Assembly (NCBI GenBank): GCA_040437565.1
Contig: JBDOQK010000063.1
Coordinates: forward strand, 62,001 to 126,000
Reading direction: 5' to 3'
DNA length: 64,000 nucleotides
Source: Albugo candida
Lineage: Eukaryota > Oomycota > Peronosporomycetes > Albuginales
Within the stretch, counting starts at the first letter, position 1. Each line of letters opens with the position of its first letter. Below, piece after piece: positions 34,068 to 45,762 of this stretch. Below the pieces are notes generated by a model. That model saw only the letters and a list, made by a program, of their open reading frames with translations. It did no database searches and was not told the DNA's origin. Position numbers and translations under genes: made by a program.

Positions 34068-35570
34068 TACAGTAGCCTACAATAAGTATACCTTATTTTT
34101 CACATGACGGTTAAATTATCGCTCCAACCTTGACAAAGAATCAATTTTTTGATGATCAAAGAGCCACAATAATTCTAAAAAAAATGCTCAATGCTGACAA
34201 TGAAGTCTATTGGAAGTCGTGGCTACAGCATTTCTGTTCAAGAATTACAGTGTTCGTCGAAAATGTGCATGCCATTGGGGAGGGTTCGGCAGCGAGTTGC
34301 TCCACCCTTAGAAGCAAGAACAGCAGCAATTCGCCTGGGCATTGACTCTACTAGGCATCAAAGCATCTCAAGAGTTACCTTGCGGTATTCCTCACCAAGT
34401 ATGGTAGCCATTTCTTCGACGTTTTCTGGCGTATCGCGGTTCTGGACGGCATCTTTAAGATTCTTTCACAAGTTTTCGATGGGGTTGAGATCAGGACTTT
34501 GTGCAGGCCATTACAGATTTGCAAGCGACCGCTTTTCACGCCATGTCTTTGCGCACTACTACGGTGGAGTGGCACTCCATCCTCCATAAGAATTAGGTCT
34601 TTCTTGAAGCCAATTTTATGGAAGGTGCTACGGATTGTGCCTGGCGATGCCGGAGCATTCGCATTCTTCGCGATTTCTGCTAGTGGCGTGCGCCGATTTT
34701 GCATCACAGTGCGCCTAATAGAACTGCGGTCACTTTGTGAGAGCTTTCATGGTCCTCCTCTTGACTTGGNNNNNNNNNNNNNNNNNNNNNNNNNNNNNNN
34801 NNNNNNNNNNNNNNNNNNNNNNNNNNNNNNNNNNNNNNNNNNNNNNNNNNNNNNNNNNNNNNNNNNNNNACTCTACTAGGCATCAAAGCATCTCAAGAGT
34901 TACCTTGCGGTATTCCTCACCAAGTATGGTAGCCATTTCTTCGACGTTTTCTGGCGTATCGCGGTTCTGGACGGCATCTTTAAGATTCTTTCACAAGTTT
35001 TCGATGGGGTTGAGATCAGGACTTTGTGCAGGCCATTACAGATTTGCAAGCGACCGCTTTTCACGCCATGTCTTTGCGCACTACTACGGTGGAGTGGCAC
35101 TCCATCCTCCATAAGAATTAGGTCTTTCTTGAAGCCAATTTTATGGAAGGTGCTACGGATTGTGCCTGGCGATGCCGGAGCATTCGCATTCTTCGCGATT
35201 TCTGCTAGTGGCGTGCGCCGATTTTGCATCACAGTGCGCCTAATAGAACTGCGGTCACTTTGTGAGAGCTTTCATGGTCCTCCTCTTGACTTGGGACCCT
35301 CCATGGTACCCCTTATACGAAAGTTCTGTAGCACTGTCGAAATGGTTGACTGGGTGAACCCTGTTTGGGCAGTGATATCCCGCTGTTTCAAGCCTGTGTG
35401 ATGTAATCCGACAAAGAATCTTTCTCCTCAGGCGTAAACAACGTGCCATCATATTTCACAAATGGTTTGATGTCGGAAGCACAAAGTATTATGGCTGGAT
35501 AGTCCTCTTATCTTATTTTTTGTGGTGTGGATTTTAGAAAAATAGCGTATACTTTTTGTAGGCTACTGTA
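34068..35570. mobile_element. Tc1/mariner element with TIRs and TA target duplication
   Basis: Terminal inverted repeats of about 22 bp (CAGTAGCCTACAA.. inward from 34070, mirrored inward from 35568, one mismatch) are flanked by TA at 34068-34069 and 35569-35570. The transposase is on the minus strand. Visible parts, in order: KYDGTLFTPEEKDSLSDYI, QTGFTQSTISTV (helix-turn-helix), QNRRTPLAEIAKNANA, ILMEDGVPLHRS, and in a second frame WPAQSPDLNPIENL and PENVEEMATILGEE. The middle of the catalytic domain, with the first Asp, is missing and stops are present, so it cannot move itself. The DPN and E segments lie in a different frame from the N-terminus. An assembly overlap inflates it; true length is about 975 bp. 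Confidence 0.88.
34345..35294. other. Assembly overlap around gap 34770-34869
   Basis: 425 bp (34345-34769) recur at 34870-35294 inside the single Tc1 element. Only one TIR pair exists, confirming one copy. Confidence 0.9.
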
Positions 35571-36646
35571 CTGTGGATGTTAGCAAACGCAAATGCTAGA
35601 ATTATATGGGGAAGCTGACTGCAAATCCAATATAAATTGGTGTACTTCTGTAGTAACAGAGTAATGCGAATTAAATAGCACTGTACCGACCTTTTTATGC
35701 ATGCACGAGAGGACATGAATAGTGTCAAATATCCGAAAAAATTTCCTTTCGTTCAAGGACTACATTACAGAATTAATGGATGCTGGTTTGTACGCTATAT
35801 TGAACGCTATTTCACTTTCTTGTGCGGTTATTTTGTTTTGTGAAAAGTACGTTTTTGTATTCTTCATTGCTTTGATAGGCACATTCTATTCTCATCATCC
35901 ATGTGACGGTAATCAAAAGATTGACTTGAAAAGCTGACATTGTAGATCTCTAGATGATATATGCGTTTGGTGTGTGTACGTGGTGTAATGACGCTTGAAC
36001 CAAAATTGGTCCTTCTAGCATGTTGCTACGTTGATGCGCATTCTCAATAACTCTTTCAGGTACTTTCTTCTAGCCCATTCTAGCATCCAGGTGAGGACAC
36101 CAGAAATGGACTGAAAATAGCATCAAGAAAAATCAATCAACCTGCTCCTCGTACGATTTTCAGAGTCCGTCAAAGTGATACCTTTAGATGAAAGAATAAA
36201 TAGCGTTGCAATTCACTAAGAAAGTTGCGAGTCCTGAAAACTACATCCTGAGAATATTTTCAAGCCAGGTAAAGTTGGAAGAGATAAGCGAAGCCCAGTA
36301 GTAGCCTAAACGCCCACTTCTCTTATAATTCGATTTATTTCTCGCTAGCGTGATCGGAACCTTGAGTGAAATTAGGTTTATACCAATATTCGAACCACAA
36401 GCCAGTCAATTGGTTTCATATCGGTCGTTAAAGCTTTAGCTTGGTCGTAACGAAGGAGGTTATCGAGCAAGAAAAGGGGAACACCTCACTTCTCTCTGGC
36501 CGTTTCTTTGCTATCTCATTGCTTATTTCAGCATTTACAGCTGATAAAAACTCTTTAGATTCATGAGTAGTCGTCCCTCATTTATTTGTTCGCATTAGCA
36601 ATAAATTGCCATGATTTCGAATAGGTATTAATATCCCACCACCGCA
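35571..36646. other. No gene seen
   Basis: AT-rich, interrupted frames. This is the upstream region of the secreted CCG-type gene. No core promoter match was noticed. Confidence 0.5.
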
Positions 36647-36709
36647 ATGATTATAGCCAATGCATATCCCCGTGGTGAAGGGAGAACCTCGTTTATGCCA
36701 GAAAAACAA

Positions 36710-38842
36710 ATGGTTACGAGAACCTGCTTTTGTTTGCTTTTGCTTATGCTCCTCACTGATCAAACAAATGGAAGAGATGGACGGAACTGGAAATCGGTTA
36801 TTTCTTTCACTGGTCTGTTGGAAGCAACTGACGTCAACTTTGAAAATTGTCATACGTGTCTTATAAATAATGTTGGTGTCGATCGAATCGTTCCTATCTC
36901 GAATGAGTTAAATACACGTATCTATTTGATCAAAGGCCCCATAAGGATGCTTGAAACCATTTTGATACATTGTAACAACCGAGATAGCTGCGTCTTGCAA
37001 ACCGATATCAGAAAATATTCGTCTTTTTATAAGCCTATCTCGAACATCCCGATACTCGAATACAGCATCGCTCAATTTTCAAATTCGATGGAGCACTTGT
37101 TGCGGAAAATAATAAAAGGCAAAGAAATAGATACAGGAATACTAAGTACGAATTTTCATGAACAGTACGAGATTTTGTATGTCGACGAAATTCAACTAGT
37201 ATATCCTAAACCGATGAGCAAATCCAGAAGTAAAGGCAAATTGCTTGCAGAAGAAAAAAACCTGCTCTCAGAATTTTCGTCTGATAAAAAGCTATGGCTT
37301 GGAGAATCTATCACAGAAACGGAAGCAAACAAAGATACCCCACTTGTTCAGAAAAGTAGTACACGTTGCTTCTACTCACAAGTTGCTTCTTTCCCATGCG
37401 AAAAATGCTTGGCGATTTATAGTTCATCTTATGGAGTTCGCGCATACAAATTGAAAAGCGCTGCACGAGATGTACACACTCTCTATGTATTCTCGACAGC
37501 ATATAGCGCTCTCATGATACAGAGCGAGTGCAGCACCGACTTTTGTGGAATATTGGAACGGGTTTCTGCACCAGCTTGTGAGAGTCTAGATCGCATGTTT
37601 CCGAATGACAGTAAGACATTGCATAATGTTGGCACATTAGTCAAGAAATACGTCACCGGAACTTATTCCACATCGCGTCGTAGCTTTCATCTCCATTCAA
37701 GTTTCCATGGTATTATCTCATCTCAGCAAGATATCAAGCTGAGGTACATGATGTCACAGCGTGAATTTGAAAGTTCGTCAAGAAGCGACGCTGAAAATGA
37801 TAAGAAGAAAAGTCGTGAAATACTAAATTTGGAAGGCTTTTTGATGCGGGAGAACTGGTCATGTGCATACCTAATCCCTCCCCAATCGGAACGCGCTCAT
37901 CTGTTGAATTGCTTATTCAAAAAAGTGACTGGGAGCAACGGGGTCTTGCTCATGACTAGTGTCTCTGTGACAAAGCTAATAGTTATATTTGACTCCACCG
38001 TCGTCAAGAAAACTGTATTCGAAGCGTGCAATGCAGTGGCAAGTTTGAAAAATTATATGTACCCAGCCGCAAGCCAAGCACAATGTGATAACTACTTAAA
38101 TCTATACCAGACCAGCCCAAGCGTGTATCCAGAGCTGTTGAAATTAAAGGATGTGACTCCAGAGAAAAAAACTTGTCTGTATACTCGCCATAGGTTGAAG
38201 TATCACGAATTCTGTATCGAGTGTGTGGAGAAACATTTTCGCCCAGTCAGTGCTGGATGGGAGTCGTCACACCAAACAATCTCGTATCTTTGGTGGAGTA
38301 TACGCGACCTTACGAACTGGAACGCAATAGATCATGTACGGAACGTCTGTCTTCACAAAGCAGGAAAATGTGCACGTATGAGTCTACTTCCCAAATTGAT
38401 CTGCTCGGAGCACGAGCAGTATTCAAAGGAGAAGAGAGAAATTTTAGTAATACAAGAGCAGGAATTGGTAGTCTTTGACCGAGTAACGGCTGGTCTGTGG
38501 CCTCCTACCCATGCAGCTTTAAATTCTCGTGGGAAGTTTGATGGCCGGGATGTCCTTCTGGTCATATTCGAAGCAATTGAAACACTAGACTGCTTGAACT
38601 GCATGATGGTTCGCACAGAGGTGTTTTTTCTTCACGCTCCAATAAAGAATCGCTTTGGTTATCTATGGATGACTCAGACTCACGCTAAATTGATTGATAT
38701 GTGCATTTCACTAAAGCTCTGCATAAATGCATGGTATCAGAAGGAAAGAAAACAGGCCGACATCTTCAAAGGTATGCGTCCCTGGAGTAAAAAAGAGATT
38801 ACACCACTCCACAACTATGGTAAGCAAAATGAACGAAGTTAA
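36710..38842 (+). CDS. Large secreted CHxC/CCG-class candidate effector with repeated CxxC units
   Basis: Single open frame without introns; ATG 36647 gives 731 residues, but ATG 36710 puts a clean signal peptide (MVTRTCFCLLLLMLLTDQTNG) at the N-terminus, 710 residues. Numbered from 36647, CHTCLINNVG at 68-77 matches both CHxC and C-x2-C-x5-G, the signature of the Albugo CHxC/CCG secreted effector class, about 26 residues after the likely cleavage site. Further CxxC pairs lie at 251/254 (CEKC), 523/526 (CIEC) and 649/652 (CLNC). Each is followed by an aromatic/Ile-rich block (such as TRIYLIKGP, HTLYVFST or ISYLWWSI) and a second Cys pair, suggesting four or five related modules. No membrane segment later. 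Lone gene in a repeat-rich stretch. Effector role is inferred from motif, secretion and context. Confidence 0.8.
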   Translation: MVTRTCFCLLLLMLLTDQTNGRDGRNWKSVISFTGLLEATDVNFENCHTCLINNVGVDRIVPISNELNTRIYLIKGPIRMLETILIHCNNRDSCVLQTDIRKYSSFYKPISNIPILEYSIAQFSNSMEHLLRKIIKGKEIDTGILSTNFHEQYEILYVDEIQLVYPKPMSKSRSKGKLLAEEKNLLSEFSSDKKLWLGESITETEANKDTPLVQKSSTRCFYSQVASFPCEKCLAIYSSSYGVRAYKLKSAARDVHTLYVFSTAYSALMIQSECSTDFCGILERVSAPACESLDRMFPNDSKTLHNVGTLVKKYVTGTYSTSRRSFHLHSSFHGIISSQQDIKLRYMMSQREFESSSRSDAENDKKKSREILNLEGFLMRENWSCAYLIPPQSERAHLLNCLFKKVTGSNGVLLMTSVSVTKLIVIFDSTVVKKTVFEACNAVASLKNYMYPAASQAQCDNYLNLYQTSPSVYPELLKLKDVTPEKKTCLYTRHRLKYHEFCIECVEKHFRPVSAGWESSHQTISYLWWSIRDLTNWNAIDHVRNVCLHKAGKCARMSLLPKLICSEHEQYSKEKREILVIQEQELVVFDRVTAGLWPPTHAALNSRGKFDGRDVLLVIFEAIETLDCLNCMMVRTEVFFLHAPIKNRFGYLWMTQTHAKLIDMCISLKLCINAWYQKERKQADIFKGMRPWSKKEITPLHNYGKQNERS

Positions 38843-40568
38843 GAAGATACTTGAATGGATGAAGTAGTGATTCGCATGAAGAAATACTGTTTTTCCGGTT
38901 TTAACGAAATGTTTACGAAGAGTATTGTGACATGTCGCAATCACTATGTTTTCTTAAGTACCATTTCTGATGAATTCGACAAAGTAGTATGTGTTTCTTC
39001 AATTTCTGATTTTGGTTAGAGACGACAGCTCGCTTATCAAAACTGGGGCTCCTACATTAAGGCATCCTCTAAAGTCGTCAATTTGTAACTAAAAAGTACA
39101 GTAGTAGTTTTTCTACACCCTTGCAAATATTGTGATTTTTAGGAAGGGCTGGAAAAATAAATGGCGAGGGGCACGATGGGTGAGGGTAATGAGACTACGC
39201 TTTCAAAATTCATGATGTTACTTACCGTATATGTGATAACATGATGTTCAGTATGGACTTTCCAGCACCGCAGAAATCAAACCAGTCTTGACATCCAACG
39301 ATTGATTCCAGTCGAATCATGTACGGCCATTTCTGAAGCAAGAGAATGCTAATTTGGAATATACGAAAGTTTTTCTTAGTCATCTTCCTTCACTGAAGCA
39401 AGTGACTTGTCGAAGTCGTTTGCATTAGAAATGAACTAATTGTCGTCAAACTCTATGCGGTAAACATCGTTCTCGCCTGCAGAGTATTCAATTCTTTCGA
39501 TCTCGCATCTCACGTGCATCTCATAAAACAACTTCAAGTGGATGATTGAGACGATATAGCTATTAGACCCTGCTGGGTTGTTGATCGGCTAACAGCGGTT
39601 ACAATTTTCTTTTATTCATCCCAATCGTGCTAGCACTAAATCGGATCCAGTACAAACAAAATTGTGTGTATTGGAGCTCTTTATTGCGACTTGCTTGATA
39701 TCTGCGCTGCCACTGCTCTATGACAAATGCTTTGGATGGTTTGGAAATCAAATATAAGATAATGCAATGAGTCTATCTATGCCTACTCGAGAAAAAAGCA
39801 TCGCGGAGTTACCGGCTTCGTGTAACTTACTTGCAAGAAGGTCATATCCATATGATTCTAGATCCATTTACATTAGTTAAAAAAACGTAACGCAATGCCC
39901 CGAAAGATTAAATAGAAATTTGTGAGGATGAAGGCCGCAATTCCGGACCACAATGGTACTCAAAAAGCTGAAACATTCTATTCTTCAAATTTTAGCTACA
40001 GCAATTTTTCATATTTCGTTATCTTTGTGAAGATCCACTTGAGATTTTCTCGCATAGAAATCATTTGACGTAGCAATACATGGGTAGATACCAGCAAGAG
40101 AAATTATACGAAGAAAAATGTTTTCACATTCCAACTCACATATAAATCAAGATCCTCAACGCTGATGAAGTCTCTCAACAAATAATCGAAACTGATTCGT
40201 GTTTAATCATGTGCGATTACTAATACAAAGAAAAGCAAACGTTTAGTAGACGCAATTTTTGGAATTTTTGCGCTCTGGGTGGACCCGATGACTCCTATTT
40301 TGATCTATTCACCGCCTTAGATGTGGTACGATCAAAGAACATTTCGCTAATTTATAGTCAATCCTCAAAAGAAATGCTGTTACTGGTGAAAGAAGCGGGA
40401 TCCTCGAATATTGAAGAAGAGACTTTTCAAGACGATAAGAAGCTGCCTTTTGTATATCCTTTGAAGCCTAGAACATTAAAGATCGTTCCGATATTGCCTG
40501 TTTGAGCCAAATATTAACGTGACTGCGACAATCTGTAAGAATTGGAAAAAAAAAGATTGCATTGCGCG
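38843..40568. other. No gene supported
   Basis: A 60-codon frame at 40323-40505 lacks an ATG. Nothing else is recognisable. Confidence 0.4.
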
Positions 40569-41135
40569 CTAGATATTCATTAATGTCGCACTAGCTTTGG
40601 CCGAAACCTTTCGCATCTCTTCGAGTTTGTTGACTTCACGGTTGAGGTTGCGACTTGTAGGAATCTCATCTGTAGCTATAATGTCGAATATGCAAGGTGT
40701 GATGTACCCTTCGACTGAGAAAGATTTTTTGATGCGTGAAAACAACGATCTTACGAGCGGGTACAGCCAAGTGTCGTGGCGATAGCGTCGCATTGACACA
40801 TCACCAAAGATGTCGTTCAATACTCGTGAATAAAACGTTGCTGAGATACAGTATCAGCTGGATTAGTAGAAGGATTGCAACGACAGCACCCACATTTCCT
40901 GTTCAAAAGATGTCAAGTGCAACTTACCAAAGAAAAATAATTTCTTTGAATCTTCACGTGTTGTGTACCCGTACAAATCGGATGACTGCCACATAATAAT
41001 TGCAACGATTCTCTCAGTACGGACGGTCCGAGCGAGGCCTAGGCCAATGTGGCTAACGGACGATAACAGCGCGCATGAACAAAAAAACGATTTCAATATC
41101 TGCAACTTGCCTGCTATTCCAAAGGTTCTGTTCAC
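40569..41135 (-). CDS. Possible two-exon small secreted or membrane protein
   Basis: Minus-strand frame 40928-41135 joined to 40569-40840 over an 87-bp GTAAGT..CTCAG interval gives about 160 residues. It has an N-terminal hydrophobic stretch (SFFCSCALLSSVSHIGLGL) and, after the join, FYSRVLNDIFGDVSMRRYRH. Exon 1 begins at a GTG, not an ATG, so an upstream exon or decay must be assumed. Splice signals are good but the model is tentative. Confidence 0.3.
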
Positions 41136-41595
41136 AGCCTAATCGATCAAGTAAGGCCATTGTGCAAAGATCAGTATAGGAGGGCTCCTGCTTCGAACCG
41201 CGTATTTTTAACAGGAAGAAAGGAGTACGGTGTTAAAACTTAATAAACGGGTGGCCGCCCCAGCTCAGTTGAAGGTGTCTATATTACTAGACTTAGACGA
41301 ACTGACTTCTCTTGTTGCCTAGGCTGTTTTAAACTACAAATATACATATAAAAGGGAATATAAAAAAGTATATCAAGGCTGTATACAACACGTACGGATA
41401 TACACATGCGTAGGATTATACCGAGGAAAACCCAGTCTTGGATTTAAAACCTCTGATCAATAATGCACTATGTAGTAAGGATAATGAAGCATACAATTAC
41501 GCGTCCCTTATTGCACAAGTCCTGCGATTATGGCCAAATTGGTTGCACATTCCACATCTCGTTCGCTTGACCGTCACGTAACGTTCGATCCCCAT

Positions 41596-42845
41596 CAAGC
41601 AGTCGATGATAGGAAGTCCGAATTCCCTTCAACACGCTTCTTACCGAATCCACGTTTTCTGATGTCAAAGTGATGTATTCTGGACATGATGAGTAACCTA
41701 TTGACCAATATTCACGCTCAACCTCCTATAGGTACAACAGCACACTGCTGTTCTAACTTGTGATATTCGCTTTCCCCTTCTCGTACTTTCCGTTGTTCCT
41801 GAACGAGCCAATATCCACGCCAAATTCATCAACCACTTTTACTTGTATTTTTTTTAGAAATTCTCCATCAAATGCAGGAACAGAAAAAATGTGGGGCGTC
41901 GGGTGCCGATGTATGCATAGCTTTCTTAAAACCCTTGTCCCTATCCGATATCACGAATCCTGGAAATGGCTTGAGTTGAAGAAGTAGAACTTCAAAACCA
42001 GCTCCAGTTATCTTTATTCTCTAACGACACAAGCGCAAGTCCGATAATTTGGATCTCGTTGTTTCCATTTCGAAATCACGCAACAAGGAGGATCCCTCCG
42101 ATTGATGTCTTTACAAATGTGCCGTCCACGGATATCCCACGCTCACTGTATGACTTATATGCTTATAGTCNNNNNNNNNNNNNNNNNNNNNNNNNNNNNN
42201 NNNNNNNNNNNNNNNNNNNNNNNNNNNNNNNNNNNNNNNNNNNNNNNNNNNNNNNNNNNNNNNNNNNNNNCAAGCAGTCGATGATAGGAAGTCCGAATTC
42301 CCTTCAACACGCTTCTTACCGAATCCACGTTTTCTGATGTCAAAGTGATGTATTCTGGACATGATGAGTAACCTATTGACCAATATTCACGCTCAACCTC
42401 CTATAGGTACAACAGCACACTGCTGTTCTAACTTGTGATATTCGCTTTCCCCTTCTCGTACTTTCCGTTGTTCCTGAACGAGCCAATATCCACGCCAAAT
42501 TCATCAACCACTTTTACTTGTATTTTTTTTAGAAATTCTCCATCAAATGCAGGAACAGAAAAAATGTGGGGCGTCGGGTGCCGATGTATGCATAGCTTTC
42601 TTAAAACCCTTGTCCCTATCCGATATCACGAATCCTGGAAATGGCTTGAGTTGAAGAAGTAGAACTTCAAAACCAGCTCCAGTTATCTTTATTCTCTAAC
42701 GACACAAGCGCAAGTCCGATAATTTGGATCTCGTTGTTTCCATTTCGAAATCACGCAACAAGGAGGATCCCTCCGATTGATGTCTTTACAAATGTGCCGT
42801 CCACGGATATCCCACGCTCACTGTATGACTTATATGCTTATAGTC
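41596..42845. other. Assembly overlap around gap 42171-42270
   Basis: 575 bp duplicated on the two sides of 100 N, within the MULE remnant. Confidence 0.9.
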
Positions 42846-42960
42846 CTTCCCAGAGAATGATACTCAACCGTATGATTTCATCATTTACGTTATCAAGCTT
42901 CGCTTCGTGGCCTCAAAGGTTTAGTCCAGCCATGTAGGATAGAATGATGCTGTATTGCTA
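41596..42960 (-). mobile_element. Mutator-like (MULE) transposase remnant
   Basis: Minus-strand reading gives ISVDGTFVKTSIGGILLVA, FRNGNNEIQIIGLALVSLEN, KDNWSWF and PGFVISDRDKGFKKAMHTSA: the first catalytic Asp block (DGTF), the NNxxxPLA-like strand, WxWF and the second Asp block (SDRDKG) of MULE DDE transposases. Several stops interrupt it, including one right after GGILLVA. Terminal repeats were not located. Bases 41596-42170 recur at 42271-42845, so there is one copy, not two. Confidence 0.75.
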
Positions 42961-44249
42961 AATATCACTTCCTTATACTTCAAGCTTCAAAATTTGGAGT
43001 TCGTGAGCACAGTGCATGTATGTGGTGGAATTCGCTTGGTTTGTATCAACACCAATCACTTTCCTACCGGAGATTATGGCCATATCTCTGACTGCAACAC
43101 TTGAAGTAGTTTGTTGTTTATCGACGAGACGCTTTTAGCGATTAGGATACTTGACATGCGTGCAAAGAAAACTTTGTTGAAGGGATGATTGTCTGCGAAA
43201 AGGAAAACTGCACAGCAAAGATAAGTCATGTTGTATGCACACTGCTTTATAACGCTTGTCACTTGATACCACACGAAACGGACGATTACATTCTCGGTTT
43301 TACCTAATTACTGCTTAAATTATGTCCCTTTTATTGGCATGATTCCTGCTGCTAATTTGTGTCGTCGCTTCACATTGCTGATATTGAACTGTGCAATGTG
43401 TATATCCGTACGTATAGTATATGGGCTTGGTATATATTTTTTATTCATTTATCAAATAAGTATGCTGTTTTTATGATCCCATATAAAAACCCTTTCGTGA
43501 ATATACCTGTGAGAGATGATAATATTGCTTCTCGGTTATAATCCCGTATTGATGTAGCCTCAGCCACCTTTATACGAGATTGAGTCCAGCTTGTAAATGC
43601 TGTAAAGTTGTAAAGTTGCAAAGCTGCAAAAATGGTCCAAAAGTACCGTGATTTGCGATTTGGTGTGCGCCACACTACGGTGAGCAGAACCAGCCAACTA
43701 GGACTAGGATCTGAGTTGCACTTGCATTTTGACTTGTCTGTGACGTACCCGCAGTAATGATCTTCGGCTTCTGAAAAATCCACCAAATGTTCCTTGCGTT
43801 GCGAGTTGCTCCAGCACCTTTGCAAGCCGAATGCGTTCCTCGTGGTCGTAACACTGTCTTCGAAAGTACCGAACGTGCGCACTAAACGTGGTGTAGATCA
43901 CGGAAAGTGCTGGAACTGTCNNNNNNNNNNNNNNNNNNNNNNNNNNNNNNNNNNNNNNNNNNNNNNNNNNNNNNNNNNNNNNNNNNNNNNNNNNNNNNNN
44001 NNNNNNNNNNNNNNNNNNNNCGCCCGTAGTACTTTTATTTAGACACCTTTCTGTTACTACAGTTTGGTGGTTATCTACTCTATTCTGATCACTAGTATGT
44101 AACGCTCTGAAGAGCCCGGTCCAACTCCTGTACAGTTATTTTCTAGTGTAGTTGTCAGCGGTCTTGACACGTCCATATCTTCATTGAGCAGGTTGATATT
44201 TACGTGAAGGAATCTTTGCCTCCGCCGAGGGGCCCTATCGCAGCCCTTT
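42961..44249. other. No gene supported; gap 43921-44020
   Basis: A 145-codon minus-strand frame (43445-43882) and an overlapping second frame have no recognisable domain. The gap has no flanking duplication. Confidence 0.4.
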
Positions 44250-44322
44250 TGCCACAGCCGGGATTCGAACCGGGGTACACACGGTCGGAACACATGTGTA
44301 CTATCCGCTAGGCCCCCCAACG
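44250..44322 (-). repeat. tRNA-like sequence, degenerate
   Basis: On the minus strand: an A-box-like CTAGCGGATAG, then the B-box GGTTCGAATCC, spaced as in a tRNA. The acceptor stem does not pair and one T-stem pair is mismatched, so it is not a working tRNA. It lies head-to-head with the next tRNA-derived element. Confidence 0.55.
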
Positions 44323-44332
44323 GGGTTCCGTA

Positions 44333-44535
44333 CCCAGCTCGGTCGGTTAACCAGTTGAGCGCACGGACCCCGTACCGGAGGTCGTTAGTTCGATCCCCGG
44401 CAGTGTGGGCAGCGGTATGAGCCCCTCCAAGCAATAGGCTTGGAAAATATCTGCCTCCCTAGGTTTGAAGTCAGGCTCAAGTGATATTCACACGGTCAGG
44501 GGCTCACGATAGGATAAGGAAGTTAGTCAAAAAAA
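44333..44535 (+). mobile_element. tRNA-derived SINE-like element
   Basis: Head of about 72 bp with A-box (CAGCTCGGTCGGTTAACC) and B-box (AGTTCGATCCCC) spaced for RNA polymerase III. A non-tRNA body (GTGTGGGCAGCGGTATGAGC..) follows, ending near an A-rich run (CAAAAAAACAG). Body length and tail are typical of a SINE. Confidence 0.65.
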
Positions 44536-44863
44536 CAGATAAACAGTGTAATGAAATCCTTGACAGCCCAAAAATCTCGAGATTATACCGAGTGGCTGTA
44601 GTGAAAGCGAAATGATGTCACCACAATTGTTGAACTCTTCCCAGGAAATCGTTCAATGTACTAAACGTGTACTCATTGTACGATAGAACGGAGGGTCCGA
44701 AATTTTATGGTATGGTTAAATTCTCAGTCTCGCAAATTAGCCAATCATATCGAAACGTTTCGAGCATTTGTCAATCAAATCAAACTGAGGGGAGTTTTTT
44801 ATAAGCACTGAGGGGATTACAACGGTTCCCTTATTTTAGGGAATTGCTTTCCGCCCAACTTTT

Positions 44864-45762
44864 TGCTATTTCCACCCACCACGTGGCTTTTTGACCAATC
44901 AGATCAGCGGCGGTATTTCCACCCAGCTTTTTACTTTCTCCACCCACCTTTTTGTGCTAGGGGCCCTTCTCTCATTAGTGTTGATTGGTAGACCACCCCT
45001 GCATGCATGTAATCTGCTATAGACGGAATTACTTCAAGAGTCTTTAAAATCGGCTATATGTGTTGCATTGGTAAGAGATAACGTAGAGTATACTTTTCAG
45101 TACAGAGAATTTCTCTGCTTGGAAGCTTTCGCAAAAATGCACTCGATTACACCACAGGGCCCTTCGGAATGAGGGCGATGCAAACGAACGGTGTAGCGGT
45201 ATAAAGATGCCAAGCTCACTGAAAACAGCTATGTGCAACATCTATAAACGATGCGCATCCCATCACAGTAGAACCGCTGGGTGTCTGTGCGCTGGAGAAC
45301 CGTCTTGTACAAGTTACAAATGTATTTTCCCCACAGCTTTTTTTCCAATTATATCATGCATAGTTAAATTATTACTCCCACAACTTTCTGCTTAGTTTAT
45401 TTTTTGCTCGCGTCAAAAGAAATACGGCAAAAGATCGCTGTCGTTATCAGTTCATTGTCAGACCAGAATGAACGTACTTTCAACGTCCAAAGCCTTGCTT
45501 GCAAGATGTAGTATTCAGACGACAGATGATGGCGATCCGGAAATGCGTACTTTACTGTTTGTAAACGACGAGGTAGAACGAAAAGCATGAGAAGGTTGGC
45601 CGGTCTAGAATTGGGATCATAGAAAGGTGTGCAACTATGAGTTCTGATACCTTTTAATCGGCATGCAGGACTGTGAAAGTGTAGCCATATCTTCAAACAG
45701 TGGGGTCCAAATACAGCCGTAATCTGATTGGTCAGATAGCCACATGGTGGGTGGAAATGGCA
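44864..45762. repeat. Fold-back (inverted-repeat) element
   Basis: Left arm 44864-44908 (TATTTCCACCCACCACGTGG .. GACCAATCAGAT) recurs inverted at about 45717-45762 with only a few mismatches, enclosing ~810 bp. The left arm is followed by further TTTCCACCCA units at 44914 and 44937. No transposase inside. Looks like a non-autonomous, MITE-like or fold-back DNA element. Confidence 0.6.

Noticed and set aside
43445-43901. Two overlapping minus-strand frames as a protein gene
   Set aside because: No domain, signal or splice evidence; composition like surrounding non-coding sequence.
44250-44322. Functional tRNA gene
   Set aside because: A and B boxes are present but the acceptor stem does not pair and the T stem has a mismatch; it sits against a SINE.
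45207-45395. Small Cys-rich secreted protein
   Set aside because: Seven Cys in 62 residues but no signal peptide, and it lies inside the fold-back element.
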